This document shows positions 16,592-27,640 of a DNA stretch of 64,000 nucleotides, one piece after another. How positions within the stretch are numbered: position 1 is the stretch's first letter; the number at the start of each line of letters is the position of its first letter. A program made the translations under genes and the position numbers. The DNA comes from Podocnemis expansa. Its lineage: Eukaryota; Chordata; Testudines; Podocnemididae. The notes under the pieces are model-generated. The model had not been told where the DNA came from and did no database searches. It worked only from the letters and a program-made list of their open reading frames with translations. The DNA is taken from NCBI GenBank assembly GCA_007922195.1, contig ML682121.1, forward strand, positions 2,133,382 through 2,197,381, written 5' to 3'.

Positions 16592-18359
16592 AGAGTCGAG
16601 GAGCGGACTCCCCCTTGACGGTTCGTGTAGAACACGGCCGCTGTATTGTCTCAGAGGATCTGGACCACCCTGCCTTGGATCTAGTCTAGGAAGGTCATGC
16701 AGGCCAGTCTGATAGCCCAGAGCTCCTTCACGTTTATGTGGAGGAGTCTGTCCTCAGGATTCCAAACACCTTGCGTGGAGAGACCCCAGCCTGAGTTGGA
16801 TGCATCTTTTATCAGGGTCACTGAGGGCTTGGACTCCCTGAAGGGAATTCCCCCCATTGCGAAGTCGGGGGTCCTTCCAGATTTGGAGGGACTCCAGGGC
16901 ATATTAAGGGACTGAGAGTACCTTGTACAGGTGGTCCCTTCCTGGTCATAAGCTTGTGGCCAACTAGAGCTGGAACAGTTTCATCCGCAGGCGGGCTCTT
17001 CGGATTATCGACGTGGCCGCTGCCACGTGTCCCAAGAGCTGCATCCACTGGCATGCTGTGGTCAGCCTGGACGCCTGGAGCTCCGTGATGATGGTGCAGA
17101 TGGACCAAAATCTTGACAGGGGCAAGGACACAGTGCCCTGTCAGGCGTTTAAACGTGCCCCAATGAATTCTATGTCCTGAGTGGGGCAAAGTTTGGATTT
17201 CTCTGAGTTTATGCGGAAGCCCAGGAACTCGCACAGATTCATTACCAGGTCAACCTGGTTTTGTACCTGTCAACTTGAGTTGCCCACTATGAGCCAGTCG
17301 TCTAGGTAGGAACAGATTCTTACACCCCTCCTGCGTAGCAAAGCTGCGACCAATACGACACACTTTGTGAACACCCTGGGAGCTAGCGATAACCCGAAGG
17401 GGAGGGCGGTGAATTGGTAGTGGTGTCATGCCACCACGAACCTGAGAAATTGTCTGTGATGGGGTCGAATGGCTATGTGGAAGTACAGGTAGTCCTCACT
17501 TAGTGACCGGGTTCCGTTCCTGAAACCCGGTTGATAAACGAATTGGTCGCTAAACGAGGAGCAGCCCTTACCGGTATTTCAGGCATAATGTACTTTACTG
17601 GTAGTGGGTTTTTCAACCATCGGTAGATAGTTTTAATGTCACCTTTGCATCATTTATAACATTTTTCATATATATTTTAAATGTTTTAAGCTCTAATGTA
17701 CTGAACTTAGTTTGCATAGTGTACTGTAAATATAGGTAATCTGAGAGAGTTGATGCGAGTTCTCGTACATCGCCATAATACCAACTCATCAGAGAGCCGG
17801 TCATAACTCTGAGGGGTCACTAAACGAGTAGGTCACTAAGTGAGGACTAGCTGTAAGTGTCCTTTAGGTTGACGGCTGCAAGCCAAACTCCTGGGGACAG
17901 GGAGGGGATAATCTGGGGCAGGGAAACCATGCTGAATTTTACTTTCTTTATGTGTTTGTTGAGTGCTCTGAGGTCTAAAATAGGTTGTAGGTTCCCATTG
18001 GGCTTGGGGACTAGGAAGTAATGGGAATAGAACCCTCTGCCGTGGTCTCTTTTGGGAACCTTTTCTATGGCTCCAAGGGAGAGTAGCTTCTGCCATTCGA
18101 CCTCGAGCCTGCCCAGCAGGTATGCATTTTCTGGTATTGTGGGAGGGGGCGGTCTCCTGTCCCATGGGATTGAAAGGAACTGGATGCGGTATCCTCTCAC
18201 CACTGTATCAAGGACCCACTGGTCTGACATGACACGGGTCCACCGTGGGGCGAAGTGGCAGAGGCAGTGGGGGGAGAACAGGGGTTGTGGAGTGCTGCCC
18301 TCTGAGGGACTGTCAAAAATGCCGCATCCAGCCCGAAGAGCAGTCTGATCCCTGTCCAC
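16560..18359 (-). pseudogene. DIRS copy 1 reverse transcriptase and RNase H, broken
   Basis: The RT begins near 18300 (SDQWVLDTVVRGYRIQFLS), continues with FLVPKPNGNLQPILDLRALN and AAVNLKDTYS, and is then interrupted by the MITE at 17486-17853. Beyond it the active-site block YLDDWL appears at about 17290-17320. RNase H follows at about 16900-16680 with KDASNSGWG and NVKELWAIRLA, which carry the first Asp and the Glu of the active site. The frame is broken at several points. Confidence 0.88.
17486..17853. mobile_element. pogo/Tigger-type MITE inside DIRS copy 1
   Basis: 368 bp with inverted ends: CAGGTAGTCCTCACTTAGTG at the left and the reverse complement, with one mismatch, at the right. 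It is flanked by TA at 17484-17485 and 17854-17855, the Tc1/mariner-pogo target duplication. DIRS copy 2 holds the unoccupied site (reverse complement ggaagtaagcgtccttta near 23738-23757): precise removal with one TA restores the copy 2 sequence apart from one base. The interior is AT-rich with no transposase. Ends resemble Tigger elements. Confidence 0.9.
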
Positions 18360-20445
18360 GACATCCAGACTGTGAGGCGCTCAGCTTACCCTCTTTACTT
18401 GATTGGCCCTTATCTTTGTCCAGGTCCCCAAGATGGTGCTGGGGAAACTGGAGGGATCTCAGGAACTGGGTCTGCAGTTGCAGCTGCTGTTTCAGTTGCT
18501 GTAACTGTTGCTGTAGCTGCTGATGTGACCTCAAGGAGCACCTAACGGGTTGTGGAGTGTAAATTATGAGGGACTGAAGTGTAGCCCTCGAGTGTTTCAT
18601 ACCATGCAGCTTCGCGTCTGTGGAAGATGTGAAGAGGTTGGGACCCTCAAAAGGAATATCCTGGATAATCTGCTGCATCTGCGTAGAAAGGCCAGAGTTT
18701 TGGAGCCAGGCCAAGTGGTGCATAACTACTGCTGATGACATTATGCGTGCCGCTGTATCCACTGTGTCCCAGGTTGCGGCGAGCGCATCCTTGAATGCTC
18801 GCTCTCCTTCATCCAGCATTGCCTCAAAGTCTCTCAGGTGCTCCTTGGAGACGGCTGAGCAGAGATTTCGTAGCCTCTCACAAGTTGAAGATGTAGCGCA
18901 TCATTAGGGCTGAGTGATTTGAGATACGCAGCTGTAGGGCGGCAGAGGAGTAAACTTTCCTGCCCAAGAGGCCAAGCTTTCTCGCCTCTCTGTTCTTGGG
19001 CATTGAGCTTGGCTGGCTCTGTCTTTCCCTTTGGTTGACCACGTTGACCACCAGGGATCCTGGGCCGGGTGGTGGAATAGGAAGGGGAATCCTTCCGGGG
19101 AGACAGAGGATTTCTTGTCCACCACTCTGGACACTGGCGGAATCGAGGAAGGTGTTTGCAAGTGTTCTTGGACAATGCAAAACACCCTGGAGTGTAAGGG
19201 AATCGCAACCTTAGCCGGCGTGGCTCTATGGCACACGTCGAAGAGAGAATCATCTTCTACTTGGATCACCCCCAGCTTCAGTTTCAGATTTGCTGCCATG
19301 CGGCGGAGGAGGTCCTACTCGACGCAGGGATCTCCTTCTTGGTTGGCGGACACGTCAATTAGGCGCTCGACAGGTGATGAGGATGATTGAGCCCTTGATC
19401 TGCTATGTTGAGTAGAATCAAGATCTGGCTCATCGTGGGGGAAATCCGAGGACTCCAGCACTGGCGATCAGGCATAACGGAAGGAGGCATCGTCTGCCAT
19501 CGCGTTCAGCCAGTCGAGGGCCCACTCATTGCGCAGTGACCTCAATGGCGGCATAGACGCCATGGGGTGAGCAGAGACCTCTCCCGATGGGTGTATTCCC
19601 CTCGAACTTGGTGATATGGAACTCTTTCAAAGCCGCTTTCTCGAACGCTCCTCCTGGGGGAGAAGAAAGGGGTCTTTGGAGGACAATCTGGACGACCACC
19701 CCCTCAACATCTGGCAGTCCGGTACCGAGAGTTCTTCGGAGGAGCAATGAGGCAGAGCCACAGGACCTGGGCCCGGTGCCGGGTTTGACAGTACCAGGCT
19801 GGAGAAGGATGAAGAGGCCGGCAACAGTACTGGCATCAGTGCAGGTGTTGTCGGTGCCGAGTCTGAGAGTACTGGAAGTGATGGCACTGGAAGCAGCAGT
19901 ATCGGCGACGGTGCCTGGTCCAGCGGTACCGGGCTTGATGGCAGTACCGGGCTTAGAGGTGGTACCGCTAGGAGCAGTACCATGTCCAGTGGTGCTGTGG
20001 GGGGCGGTGCCACTATGGTCCACTTCTTCCTCTTCTGCACCAGGGCTGGGTTTGAATGCCCTTGGTGGGTCAGTGCCTGAGCCGGTGCCCTACTCAGGGC
20101 GGCTGGGAGGCTACCGGAGGACCGGCGAGGTCAGTGCTGGGATGGTACCATAGCAGGCCAAGATTTCAAGCCCGGTACCGGTGATCAGCGGGAATCCTGA
20201 GCCTGGGCCAATCGAGGGTCCGGCAGAGTGCTGGAGGATTGGCCGCCTTCGGATGGAGTGGCTCCGTTCCCCAAAACTGAGAGGAGATGGCGCTCTCTTT
20301 GCTGCCGAGTCCTTTGCTTGAAGGATCGGCAAATGGAGCACCCTGCCGCGAGGTGGGACTCACCCAAGCAGGCAAGGCATTTCTCGCGTGGGTCGTCCAT
20401 CGGAAAAGCCTTGCAGCATCCTAAACACAGCTTGAAACCTGGCAT
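18313..20445 (-). pseudogene. DIRS copy 1 gag-like gene, broken
   Basis: The start is the ATG at 20445, giving MPGFKLCLGCCKAFPMDD and a Cys-rich head (CLGCC, CLACL, CSICRSF) of the kind seen in DIRS gag proteins. A Pro/Ser/Thr-rich middle is broken into several frames. The end, 18819-18313, holds a Gln-rich stretch (QQLQQQLQQLKQQLQLQ) that could form a coiled coil. The equivalent in copy 2 starts at 21137. Gag would package the element RNA; this copy cannot encode a full protein. Confidence 0.85.
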
Positions 20446-20697
20446 TTTGAGTTTCACATGAAAGACAGGAGCTTGTGTTTTGCAAGATAATGCTGATCCA
20501 AGCCGATGCTAATGGTGGGAAAAGGAACTGGGAGGGTCAGGGTCACAGTCACCTATACAGCTGTGGTCGCGGCGGGGAGGGGGCATTGGCCATGCACCCT
20601 GACCTGACAGGCTAATGCTAAAGACTTTCCGAGCTACCGTGCGCTGTGGCACGTAGACACCTGTAACTGAATGATGTGAGCAGCGCTTGAAGGAGAA

Positions 20698-20882
20698 GGA
20701 GACGCTCAAAGTTTTTTTCTTTTCTTCACTGGGTCTATTGATGATAAACACAGTTGCTTGCCAGTGACCTTAGTCCTTTTCATAAGAATGAGACAAGCCC
20801 AAAGAGATCCTGAATCAGAGAGAAGCCACAGAGATTGTTTGAACAACAATTATCACCTCATTGCTAATCCTTAACAACTCAG
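20698..20882. other. Spacer between the two DIRS 5' ends
   Basis: A stretch of about 185 bp between the divergent DIRS starts, with a T-rich run near 20711-20726. I see no gene or named repeat. It forms the loop of an imperfect inverted repeat of nearly 12 kb. Confidence 0.5.
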
Positions 20883-21136
20883 GTTCTCCTTCCAGCGCTG
20901 CTCACATCATTCAGTTACAGGTGTCTACGCGCCGCAGCACATGGTAGCTCAGAAAGTCTTTAGCGTTAGCTGGTCAGGTCAGGGCGCACAACCAACGCCC
21001 CCTGCATGCTGCGGCCACAGCTATATAAGTGACTGTGACCCTGACCCTCCCAGTTCCTTTTTCCACCATTAGCATCAGTTCGGATCAGTGTTATCTTGTG
21101 AAATGCAAGGGCCTGTCTTTTCACACAAAATTCAAA

Positions 21137-23330
21137 ATGCCAGGATTCAAGCTGTGCTTAGAATGCTGCAAGGCTTTCCCGATGGATGATCCACACGAGA
21201 AGTGTCTTGCTTCCCTGGGTGAGTCCCACATCACAGTGGACTGCCCCATCTGCCGATCCTTCCAGCAGAGGACTTGGGTGGAAAGGGAGCATCGCCTCCG
21301 CCTCATTTCGGGGACCAGAGTCACTCCACCTACAAGCGGCCGAGCCGTCAGCACTCTGCTGGACCCTTGATTGGGCCGGGCTCAAGCCTCCTGCCGATCC
21401 CTGGTACCAGGCCCAAGATCTCAGCCCTTCACGGTACTTTCCAGGCACTGAACCCGCCGGTTCCCTGGTAGCCTCCCAGCTGCCCGTAGCAGGGCTATGG
21501 CTCAGCCACCGGCTTGCCAAGGACGCTCAAATCCGCCTCTGGTGCAGAACATGAAGCAGCCAGCTGTATCGGCACCGCCTCCCTCAGCACCGCTGGACAT
21601 GGTACCACCCAGAAGCCCAGCACCGCCCACAAGCCCAGCACCGTCGGCAAGCCCAGCACCGTTGGCAAGCCCGGTGCCACTGGACCCGGCACTGTCACCG
21701 ATAACAACACTTCCAGTACCATCACTTCCGGAACCGTCGGATTTCGCACCGCTAACACCTGCACCGATGCCGGTACTGTTGCGGTCCTCCTTGCCTTTTG
21801 CTAACCTGGCACCGTCGAACCTGGTACCGAGCCCGAGTTTTACAGCTCCTCACCGCTCTCCCGAGGAATTCTCGGTACTGGACAGCCATCTATTGGGGGG
21901 GGAGGTCATCCAGGTCATTCTCGGAGGATCCCTTCTTCCCCAACCAGGAAGAACGCCCGAGGAAACGAGCTGGCAAAAGCTCTGTGTCACCAAGCGCGAG
22001 GCACAGGCACACATCGGGAGAAGCACCTGGCCCCCTCATAACACCTATGCTGCCACTGAGGTCCCTGCACAACGAATGGACTCTTGACTGGCTGAATGCG
22101 ATGGCAGATGACGCCTCCTCCCGGTACGCATGTTCGCCTGCACCGGAGTCCTTGGATTTCTCCAACTACAAGTTGGACCCTGATTCTATACAACGAAGTA
22201 GACCAAGGGACCTCTCATCTTCATCACCTGATGAGAGGTTAATCAACATGTCCAACCACGGTGAAGGGCATCCTCACATCGAACAGGACCTTCTCTGCTG
22301 CATGGCGGTGAACCTGAAGCTCAAGCTAAGGGTAATCCAGGTGGAGGATGACTCCCTCTTTGACGCATGTCATCGAGCCCTGCCGGCTAAGGCTGGAATT
22401 CCCTTGCAAGCCGAGGTGTTCCGCATCGTCCAGGAATGCTGGCAAATGCCTTCATCGATCCTGCCAATGTTCAAGATAGCGGACAAGCAATACTCCGTCT
22501 CCCCAGAACGTTTTCCCTTCCTGTTTCACCACCCAGCCCTGGAATCCCTGGTGGTCAATGTAGTCAACCAAACAGAGAGACAAGGCCAACCTAACACTAC
22601 CCCCAAGAACAAGGAGGCAAGAAGGTTCAACCTACTCGGTAGATAAGTTTACTCCTCGGCCGCCCTCCTGCTGCGACTCTCAAACCACTCGGCTTTGACG
22701 ATGCGCTACATCTTCAACCTGTGGGAAGCTCTATGAAATATCTGATCGGTCATCCCTGAGGATCGCCTGAGAGACTTTGAAGCGATGCTGGATGAGGGGG
22801 AGAGAGCATCCAGGGACACGGTTGCGGCAACCTGGGATGCAGTGGATACAGTGGCATGCACAATGGCATCACTGGTGGTGATGTGCCATTTGGCCTGGCT
22901 CCAGAACTCTGGCCTCTCCACGCAGATGCAATAAATTACACAGGACCTTCCCTTTGAAGGACCCGACCCCCTGTGCATCTTCCACAGATGCGAAGCTGCA
23001 TGGTATGAAGGACTCGAGGGCCACTTTGAGGTCCCTTGGGATCTACACTCCGCAACCTGTTAGACGTTCCTCGAAGTCACACCAGCTACAACAGCAGATA
23101 CAGCAACTGAAACAACAGCTGCAGCTGCAGAACCAGTTCCCAAGATCTCTCCAGTTTCCCTAGCGCCATCTCAAGGATGTGGACATGGATAAAGACTGAG
23201 TAGGTAAAGGAGGTAAGATGGGCGCCTCCCAGTCGGGGCAGTGCGCACAAGGGTCGGACCGCTTGTTGGGCCGCAAACAGCGTTTTTGATGGTCCATCCG
23301 AGGGCAGCGCTCCACAAACCCTGTTCTCTC
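21137..23330 (+). pseudogene. DIRS copy 2 gag-like gene, broken
   Basis: Starts MPGFKLCLECCKAFPMDD at 21137, with the same Cys-rich head as copy 1 (CLECC, CLASL, CPICRSF); the middle Cys is lost. A long Pro/Ala/Ser-rich segment follows, then a conserved block at about 22300-22640 (MAVNLKLKLRVIQVEDDSLF onwards). The frame stops at 22644, and the Gln-rich tail (LQQQIQQLKQQLQLQNQF) appears at about 23090-23150 in a different frame, so the gene is split. Confidence 0.85.
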
Positions 23331-23349
23331 CCCATCGCCTCCGCCACTT

Positions 23350-24123
23350 CACCCCATGGTGGACCCGGGTCACTTTGGACCAATGGGTCCTCAACACAGT
23401 AGCAAGAGGATACCACATCCAGTTCCTCTCAACCCCCCAGGACAAGAAACTGTCCCCTCCCATAATCCCAGAGAACCCCAATCTCCTAGGGAAGCTCAAG
23501 GCCGAATGCCAAAAGTTACTCTCCCTCGGAGCCATCGAAAAGGTTCCAAGAGGGAATGCAGCAAAAGCTTCTACTCCCGCTACTTCCTAGTCCTCAAACC
23601 CAACGGGGATCTACGGCCCATCCTAGACCTCAGAGCTTTCAACAAAAACATGAAGAAAATCAAACTCTGCATGATCTCCCTACTGCAGATCATTCCCTCC
23701 TTGTCCCCAGGACCGTGGTTCACGGCTCTCGACCTAAAGGACGCTTACTTCCACATAGCCAGTCGACTCTACCACAGGCAGTTTCTCAAGTTTGTAGTGG
23801 CTCGACACCACTACCAGTTTACTGCCCTCCCCTTCAGGTTATCGCTAGCCCCCAGGGTGTTCACGAAGTGTGTCGCACTGGTCGCAGTGTTTCTACGCAG
23901 GAGGGGTATAAGAATCTACCCCTACCTGGATGACTGGCTCATAGTGGGCAAGTCAAGTCCACAAGTACAAGACCATGTCAACATCGTAACAAACCTCTGC
24001 GAGTTCCTGGGCTTTCGCCTAAATCTGGAAAAGTCCAAGCTTTGCTCCACCCGGGACAGAGTTCATTGGGGGATGCCTGGACGCTTGGCAAGGCATTGCA
24101 TCCTTGCCGCTGTCAAGATTTAG
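23350..24123 (+). pseudogene. DIRS copy 2 reverse transcriptase
   Basis: The longest open frame of the element. Blocks in order are VLKPNGDLRPILDLRAFN (about 23590), WFTALDLKDAYFHIA with the first catalytic Asp, the palm loop FRLSLAPRVFTKC, and YPYLDDWLIVG (about 23917) with the YxDD active site. The usual LPFGL of the family reads LPFRL. It ends at a stop after 24120. RT copies the element RNA to DNA; DIRS then integrates by recombinase. Confidence 0.92.
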
Positions 24124-24349
24124 GTCCATCTGCACCATCATTACGGAGCTCTAGGCATCCAGGCTGACCACAGCACGCCGATGCATGCAGCTCCTGGGGC
24201 ACATGGCGGCAGCCACATCGGTAGTCCGAACAGCTCGCCTGTGGATGCAACTGTTTCAGCTCTGGTTCGTCACGAGTTTCCAACCAGAATGGGACTGCCT
24301 CAACAAGGTAATCTCGCTACCCAGCATGCCCTGGAGCCCCTCATAATCT

Positions 24350-24930
24350 GGCGGGACCCCAACTTTGCAATGGGGGGAATCCCGTTCAGGGAGCCCGAAC
24401 CTGCAGTAACCCTGATAATGGATGCCTCCAACCTGGGGTGGGGCACCCACCTTTCCGGGGGCCTATCCATGTAAGGCGTCTGGAGCCCCAAGGACAATCT
24501 CCTTCACATAAACGTGAAGGAGCTCAAGGCCATCAGACTGGCCTTCATGACCTCCCTGGACGAGATCCAGGGCAGAGTGGTCCAAATCCTCTCAGACAAC
24601 ACAGCGGCCATGTTCTACACAAACCACCAAGGGGGGTCTGCTCCTCGGCCAGAAGCGAGGAAGCAACCAAGCTGTGGCAACTAGCGATAGACCATCACTT
24701 CACGCCAACTGCCGCACATCTCCCTGGGGTAGACATTGGAATAGCGGACTCACTCAGCAGAAAGCCACTGACAAACCATGAGTGGTCCCTCCACAACGAG
24801 TTTTTTTCCCTACTGACAATCAGGTGGGAAACCCCTCAGATCGACCTCTTTGCCACGGCACAGAACCACAAATGCCCTCGGTTCTGTTTCCGCCGAGGTC
24901 AGGAGAAGGGGTCTCTCAGCAATGCCTTTC
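24350..24930 (+). pseudogene. DIRS copy 2 RNase H and connecting region
   Basis: Active-site blocks are visible across frames: TLIMDASNLGWG (Asp, about 24405), NVKELKAIRLAF (Glu, about 24512), QILSDNTAAMFYTN (Asp, about 24585) and PGVDIGIADSLSRKP (Asp, about 24725). The family segment WETPQIDLFATAQN follows at about 24827. A stop at 24472 and a later frame change break the reading. Confidence 0.88.
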
Positions 24931-25099
24931 TCCTCTACTGGTCCTAATGTACACCTTCCCACCAATTCCCCTGATTCACAGGGTGCTTTGAAGGTCCTCA
25001 CAGACGAGGCACTCATCCTGATAGCCTCAGACTGGCCCAGGCACACTGGTTCCCTCTCCTACAAGACATGTCAGTGAGGACCCCGCTCCGCCTCCCAAG

Positions 25100-26214
25100 G
25101 TGGGCGGACCGTCTGACACAAGACTCCGGTTGCCTCTGGCACCCCAAACCGGGCCTCCTGTACCTGACAGCCTGGATGCTCTTTGGCTCAGTGAGCAAGA
25201 GAGACACTGCTCGGATAGGGTTAAAAAGGTCCTGGTTGGTAGCAGAAAACCCTCCACCAGGTCCACCTATATCGGAAAATGGAACCACTTCTCTGCTTGG
25301 TGCCGTGATAAAAACATAGACCCTATCTCCGCATCAGTACAGGCAACCTTAGACTACCTTCTTGACTTCAGGGAGAAAGGCCTTTCTCTGTCACCACTGA
25401 AAGTGGATTTGGCAGCAATCTCAGCCTTTCACCAAACAACAGATGGTGTTCTACTCTTCTCACACCCCATCTGCCATAGATTCCTGAAAGGAGTGGAAAA
25501 ACTTTTTCCCCACATCTGTAACCCCACCCCACAGTGGGACCTGAACGTGTGCTACAGTCTCTCACAGAACCACCATACGAGCCCTTAGACTCGGCCACCC
25601 TGCTAGTGCTGTCCTGGAAGGTGGCTTTTCTGGTAGCCGTTACATCAGCCAGAAGGGTCTCGGAGCTATGAGCCCTATTCTCTGAACCCCCAAATACAGT
25701 TTTGTTTCCAAACAAGGTGGTCCTGCATCACCACCCCTCGATCCTGCCCAGCGTCGCCACCCTTTCCACATGAATCAAGAAATCTGCCTGCCGGTCTTCT
25801 ATCCAGACCCGCAGGTGACAGAAAACCAGAGACCCTGGATGTGAGCAGAGGGCTCCTAACCTACATTGAGTGCACTCATTCCTTCCACAAGACCCCCCCA
25901 AACTGTTTGTGGCAGTCATGGAACGCACGAGAGGTTCCCTGGTATCCTCCCAATGCATCTCCAAATGGATTGTGAACTGCTTTAAAGACTGCTACGGAAG
26001 GTCGAAAACGCCTGTCCCAGAGACTGTGAGAGCCCACTCTACCAGAGCTCAGGCGTCCTCCACGGCCTTCCTTGCTAAGGTCCTGATCCAAGAGATCTGC
26101 AGGGCCGCCTCATGGTCGTCGGTACATACCTTCACAATGCACTATGCCATTGCCCAACAGGCGAGAAATGATGCTGCTGTGGGCAGAGCAGCACTCAGTG
26201 TGGGTAGACTGTAA
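25100..26214 (+). pseudogene. DIRS copy 2 tyrosine recombinase
   Basis: The core-binding part reads STRSTYIGKWNHFSAWCRD at about 25256 and LDYLLDFREKGLSLSPLK. The frame shifts near 25545. The catalytic block SARRVSEL lies at about 25645-25670 and is followed at once by TGA where copy 1 has Gln. The C-terminal catalytic part, from 25870, has AHSTRAQASSTAF (HxxR) and TMHYAIAQQ (Tyr nucleophile candidate), ending in TAA near 26212. All core residues survive, but in separate frames. Confidence 0.9.
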
Positions 26215-26592
26215 CTCCTCCCACCATCCTTGGGTACGGCTAGCAGTCAGCTGTAACTGAATGATGTGAGCAGCACTCAAAGGAGAATGGCTGGTTACGC
26301 ACCATAAATGTCCTTCTTCGAGATGGGCTGCTCACATACGTTCAGGTCCCTCCCACTGTCCCCGCTAATGGAGTTGGCAAAGGCATATGGGAGTGGGAGG
26401 GTTAGGGTCACGGTCACCTATATAGCTGTGGCCCCGGCGTGGAGGCGGTGTTGACCGTGAGCCTTGCCCTGACAGGCTAAGGCTAAAGACTTTCCGAGCT
26501 ACCGTGTGCTGCGGCACGTAGACACCTGTAACTGAATGTATGTGAGCAGCCCATCTCGAAGAAGGACGGTTATGGTGAGTAACCAACTGTTT

Positions 26593-26725
26593 ATTGGAAT
26601 GATCTTTACTGAAGGCTGATACTAGTTACAGCAGGCTGCATGCAGTTTAGTGAAAGATAACCATGTCCTTTCCTCCTCCCTCCCCCACATCTCCCCTGTC
26701 ACAACCCAAACTTTGGCAAACACTG
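26593..26725. mobile_element. Right end of a hAT-like element
   Basis: Ends in aaactttggcaaacactg followed by ctctaagg, an 8-base string that also precedes the hAT end at 10844. Taken alone it is a plausible hAT terminus; its pairing with 10844 is discussed under that feature. Confidence 0.45.
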
Positions 26726-26809
26726 CTCTAAGGTCATAAGGGAGCAATATGGTCATCTAGTGGAGTGGTTCTCAACCAGTATGCCACAATCGCTTAAGCA
26801 TGCCACCAG

Positions 26810-27640
26810 TGGTGGTGAGGTCTGGCCCCAGCCAGAAGCTTCTGACAGCAGTGGGGTCCAGAGGCTGCCAGCAGTGGCAGGATCTGACCCCAGCTGGCCA
26901 GCAGCAGCAGAGTCCAGCCCTGGCTGGGGTCAGGAAGCCAACACCAGTGGTAGCAGGATGGCAATAGCAGGATCCTGCCTCAGTTGGGGTCCAGGGGCTG
27001 CCTGAGGTGTCTGGATCTAGCCCCAGCTGGGCTTTGGGGGCCACCAGCAGTGACAGCAGAATCTGGCCCTGGACCAGGTCTGGCCCTAGTGGGAGGCCAC
27101 TGGTTGTTGCAGGATCTGGCTGCACCCAATGTAGTTGCCAGCAGCAGTGGGTTCCTGACTCCACCAGGGTCCAGGGCCTTCCAGTGGGTCTGGCTACAGC
27201 CAGGGGCTGCTGGTGGCAGGAAGCTCTGGCTCCATCTGGGACTGGGAGCCACCACTAGCGGCAGCAGAATCCATCCCTGACCAGGGTCTGTGGGCCACCA
27301 ACAGTGGTGGTCTGGCCCCTGTTGGGATCTGGGGCCACTGGCAGTGGTGGGGTCTGGCCCCAGCCAGGGTCCCAGAGCTGCCTGGGGTGATGTGATGGGG
27401 GATCTGGGAGCCACCACCAATGGAGACAGGCTCCAGCCTTGGCGATGGTCCTGGAGCTGGTGGTGGTGGCAGGGTCTGGCCATGACTGGGGTTCTGGGAT
27501 TGCAAGAGGTGGCAGGATCTGGCCCCACTGGTGAGCCGGGCTGTCACTGCAAAGATCTGTCCCTGGCTGGTACTCAAAAACATTGCTACCATTGGGAGTG
27601 GGCCCAGTTTGGGACCTGGAGCTGTCAGTGGGGGTGTGAG
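26810..27640. repeat. Diverged minisatellite, GC-rich
   Basis: Strings such as ggatctggccc, tctggccccag, ccagggtctg and gccaccagcagtg recur every 40 to 60 bases in one orientation over about 830 bases. Copies are diverged and unit length is irregular. Both strands show long stop-free frames for this reason, not because of a gene. A related fragment lies at 30300-30560. Confidence 0.65.

Larger units (their letters stand above)
14734..20697 (-). mobile_element. DIRS-like tyrosine-recombinase retrotransposon, copy 1
   Basis: On the minus strand the order is terminal repeat (20697 inwards), gag, reverse transcriptase, RNase H, a connecting segment, tyrosine recombinase, then internal and terminal repeat sequence ending near 14734. 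That order, with a recombinase instead of an integrase, is the DIRS hallmark. The terminal repeat at 20460-20697 matches 20883-21060 of copy 2 in inverted orientation. The distal part of the 3' terminal repeat present in copy 2 is missing here. Frames carry stops and shifts, and a 368-bp MITE sits in the RT gene, so it is dead. Confidence 0.92.
20883..26592 (+). mobile_element. DIRS-like tyrosine-recombinase retrotransposon, copy 2
   Basis: The plus-strand order is terminal repeat from 20883, gag from 21137, RT from about 23350, RNase H at 24350-24800, recombinase at 25200-26214, then an internal segment (about 26240-26400) and the 3' terminal repeat to 26592. The 5' start (gctgctcacatcattcagtt near 20898) and the 3' end (actgaatgtatgtgagcagc near 26533) are inverted copies, as in DIRS. 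It is more complete than copy 1 at the 3' end. Several in-frame stops and shifts make it inactive. Confidence 0.93.
10844..26725. mobile_element. Possible hAT element split by CR1 and DIRS insertions
   Basis: The left end CAGTGGTTGTCAAACTT at 10844 is preceded by ctctaagg (10836-10843). The right end, aaactttggcaaacactg, finishes at 26725 and is followed by ctctaagg (26726-26733). The 8-bp duplication is exact and has the nTCTAnnn shape known for hAT elements. Remnants 10844-11012, 14479-14733 and 26593-26725 sum to about 560 bases, a plausible MITE length. The left end matches the intact copy at 48555-49015, the right end much less well, so the pairing is a hypothesis. Confidence 0.4.

Noticed and set aside
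14734..26592. LTR retrotransposon (Gypsy type) or endogenous retrovirus as the source of the RT
   Set aside because: There is no integrase, protease or direct LTR; a tyrosine recombinase with HxxR and Tyr follows the RNase H, and terminal repeats are inverted, which fits DIRS.
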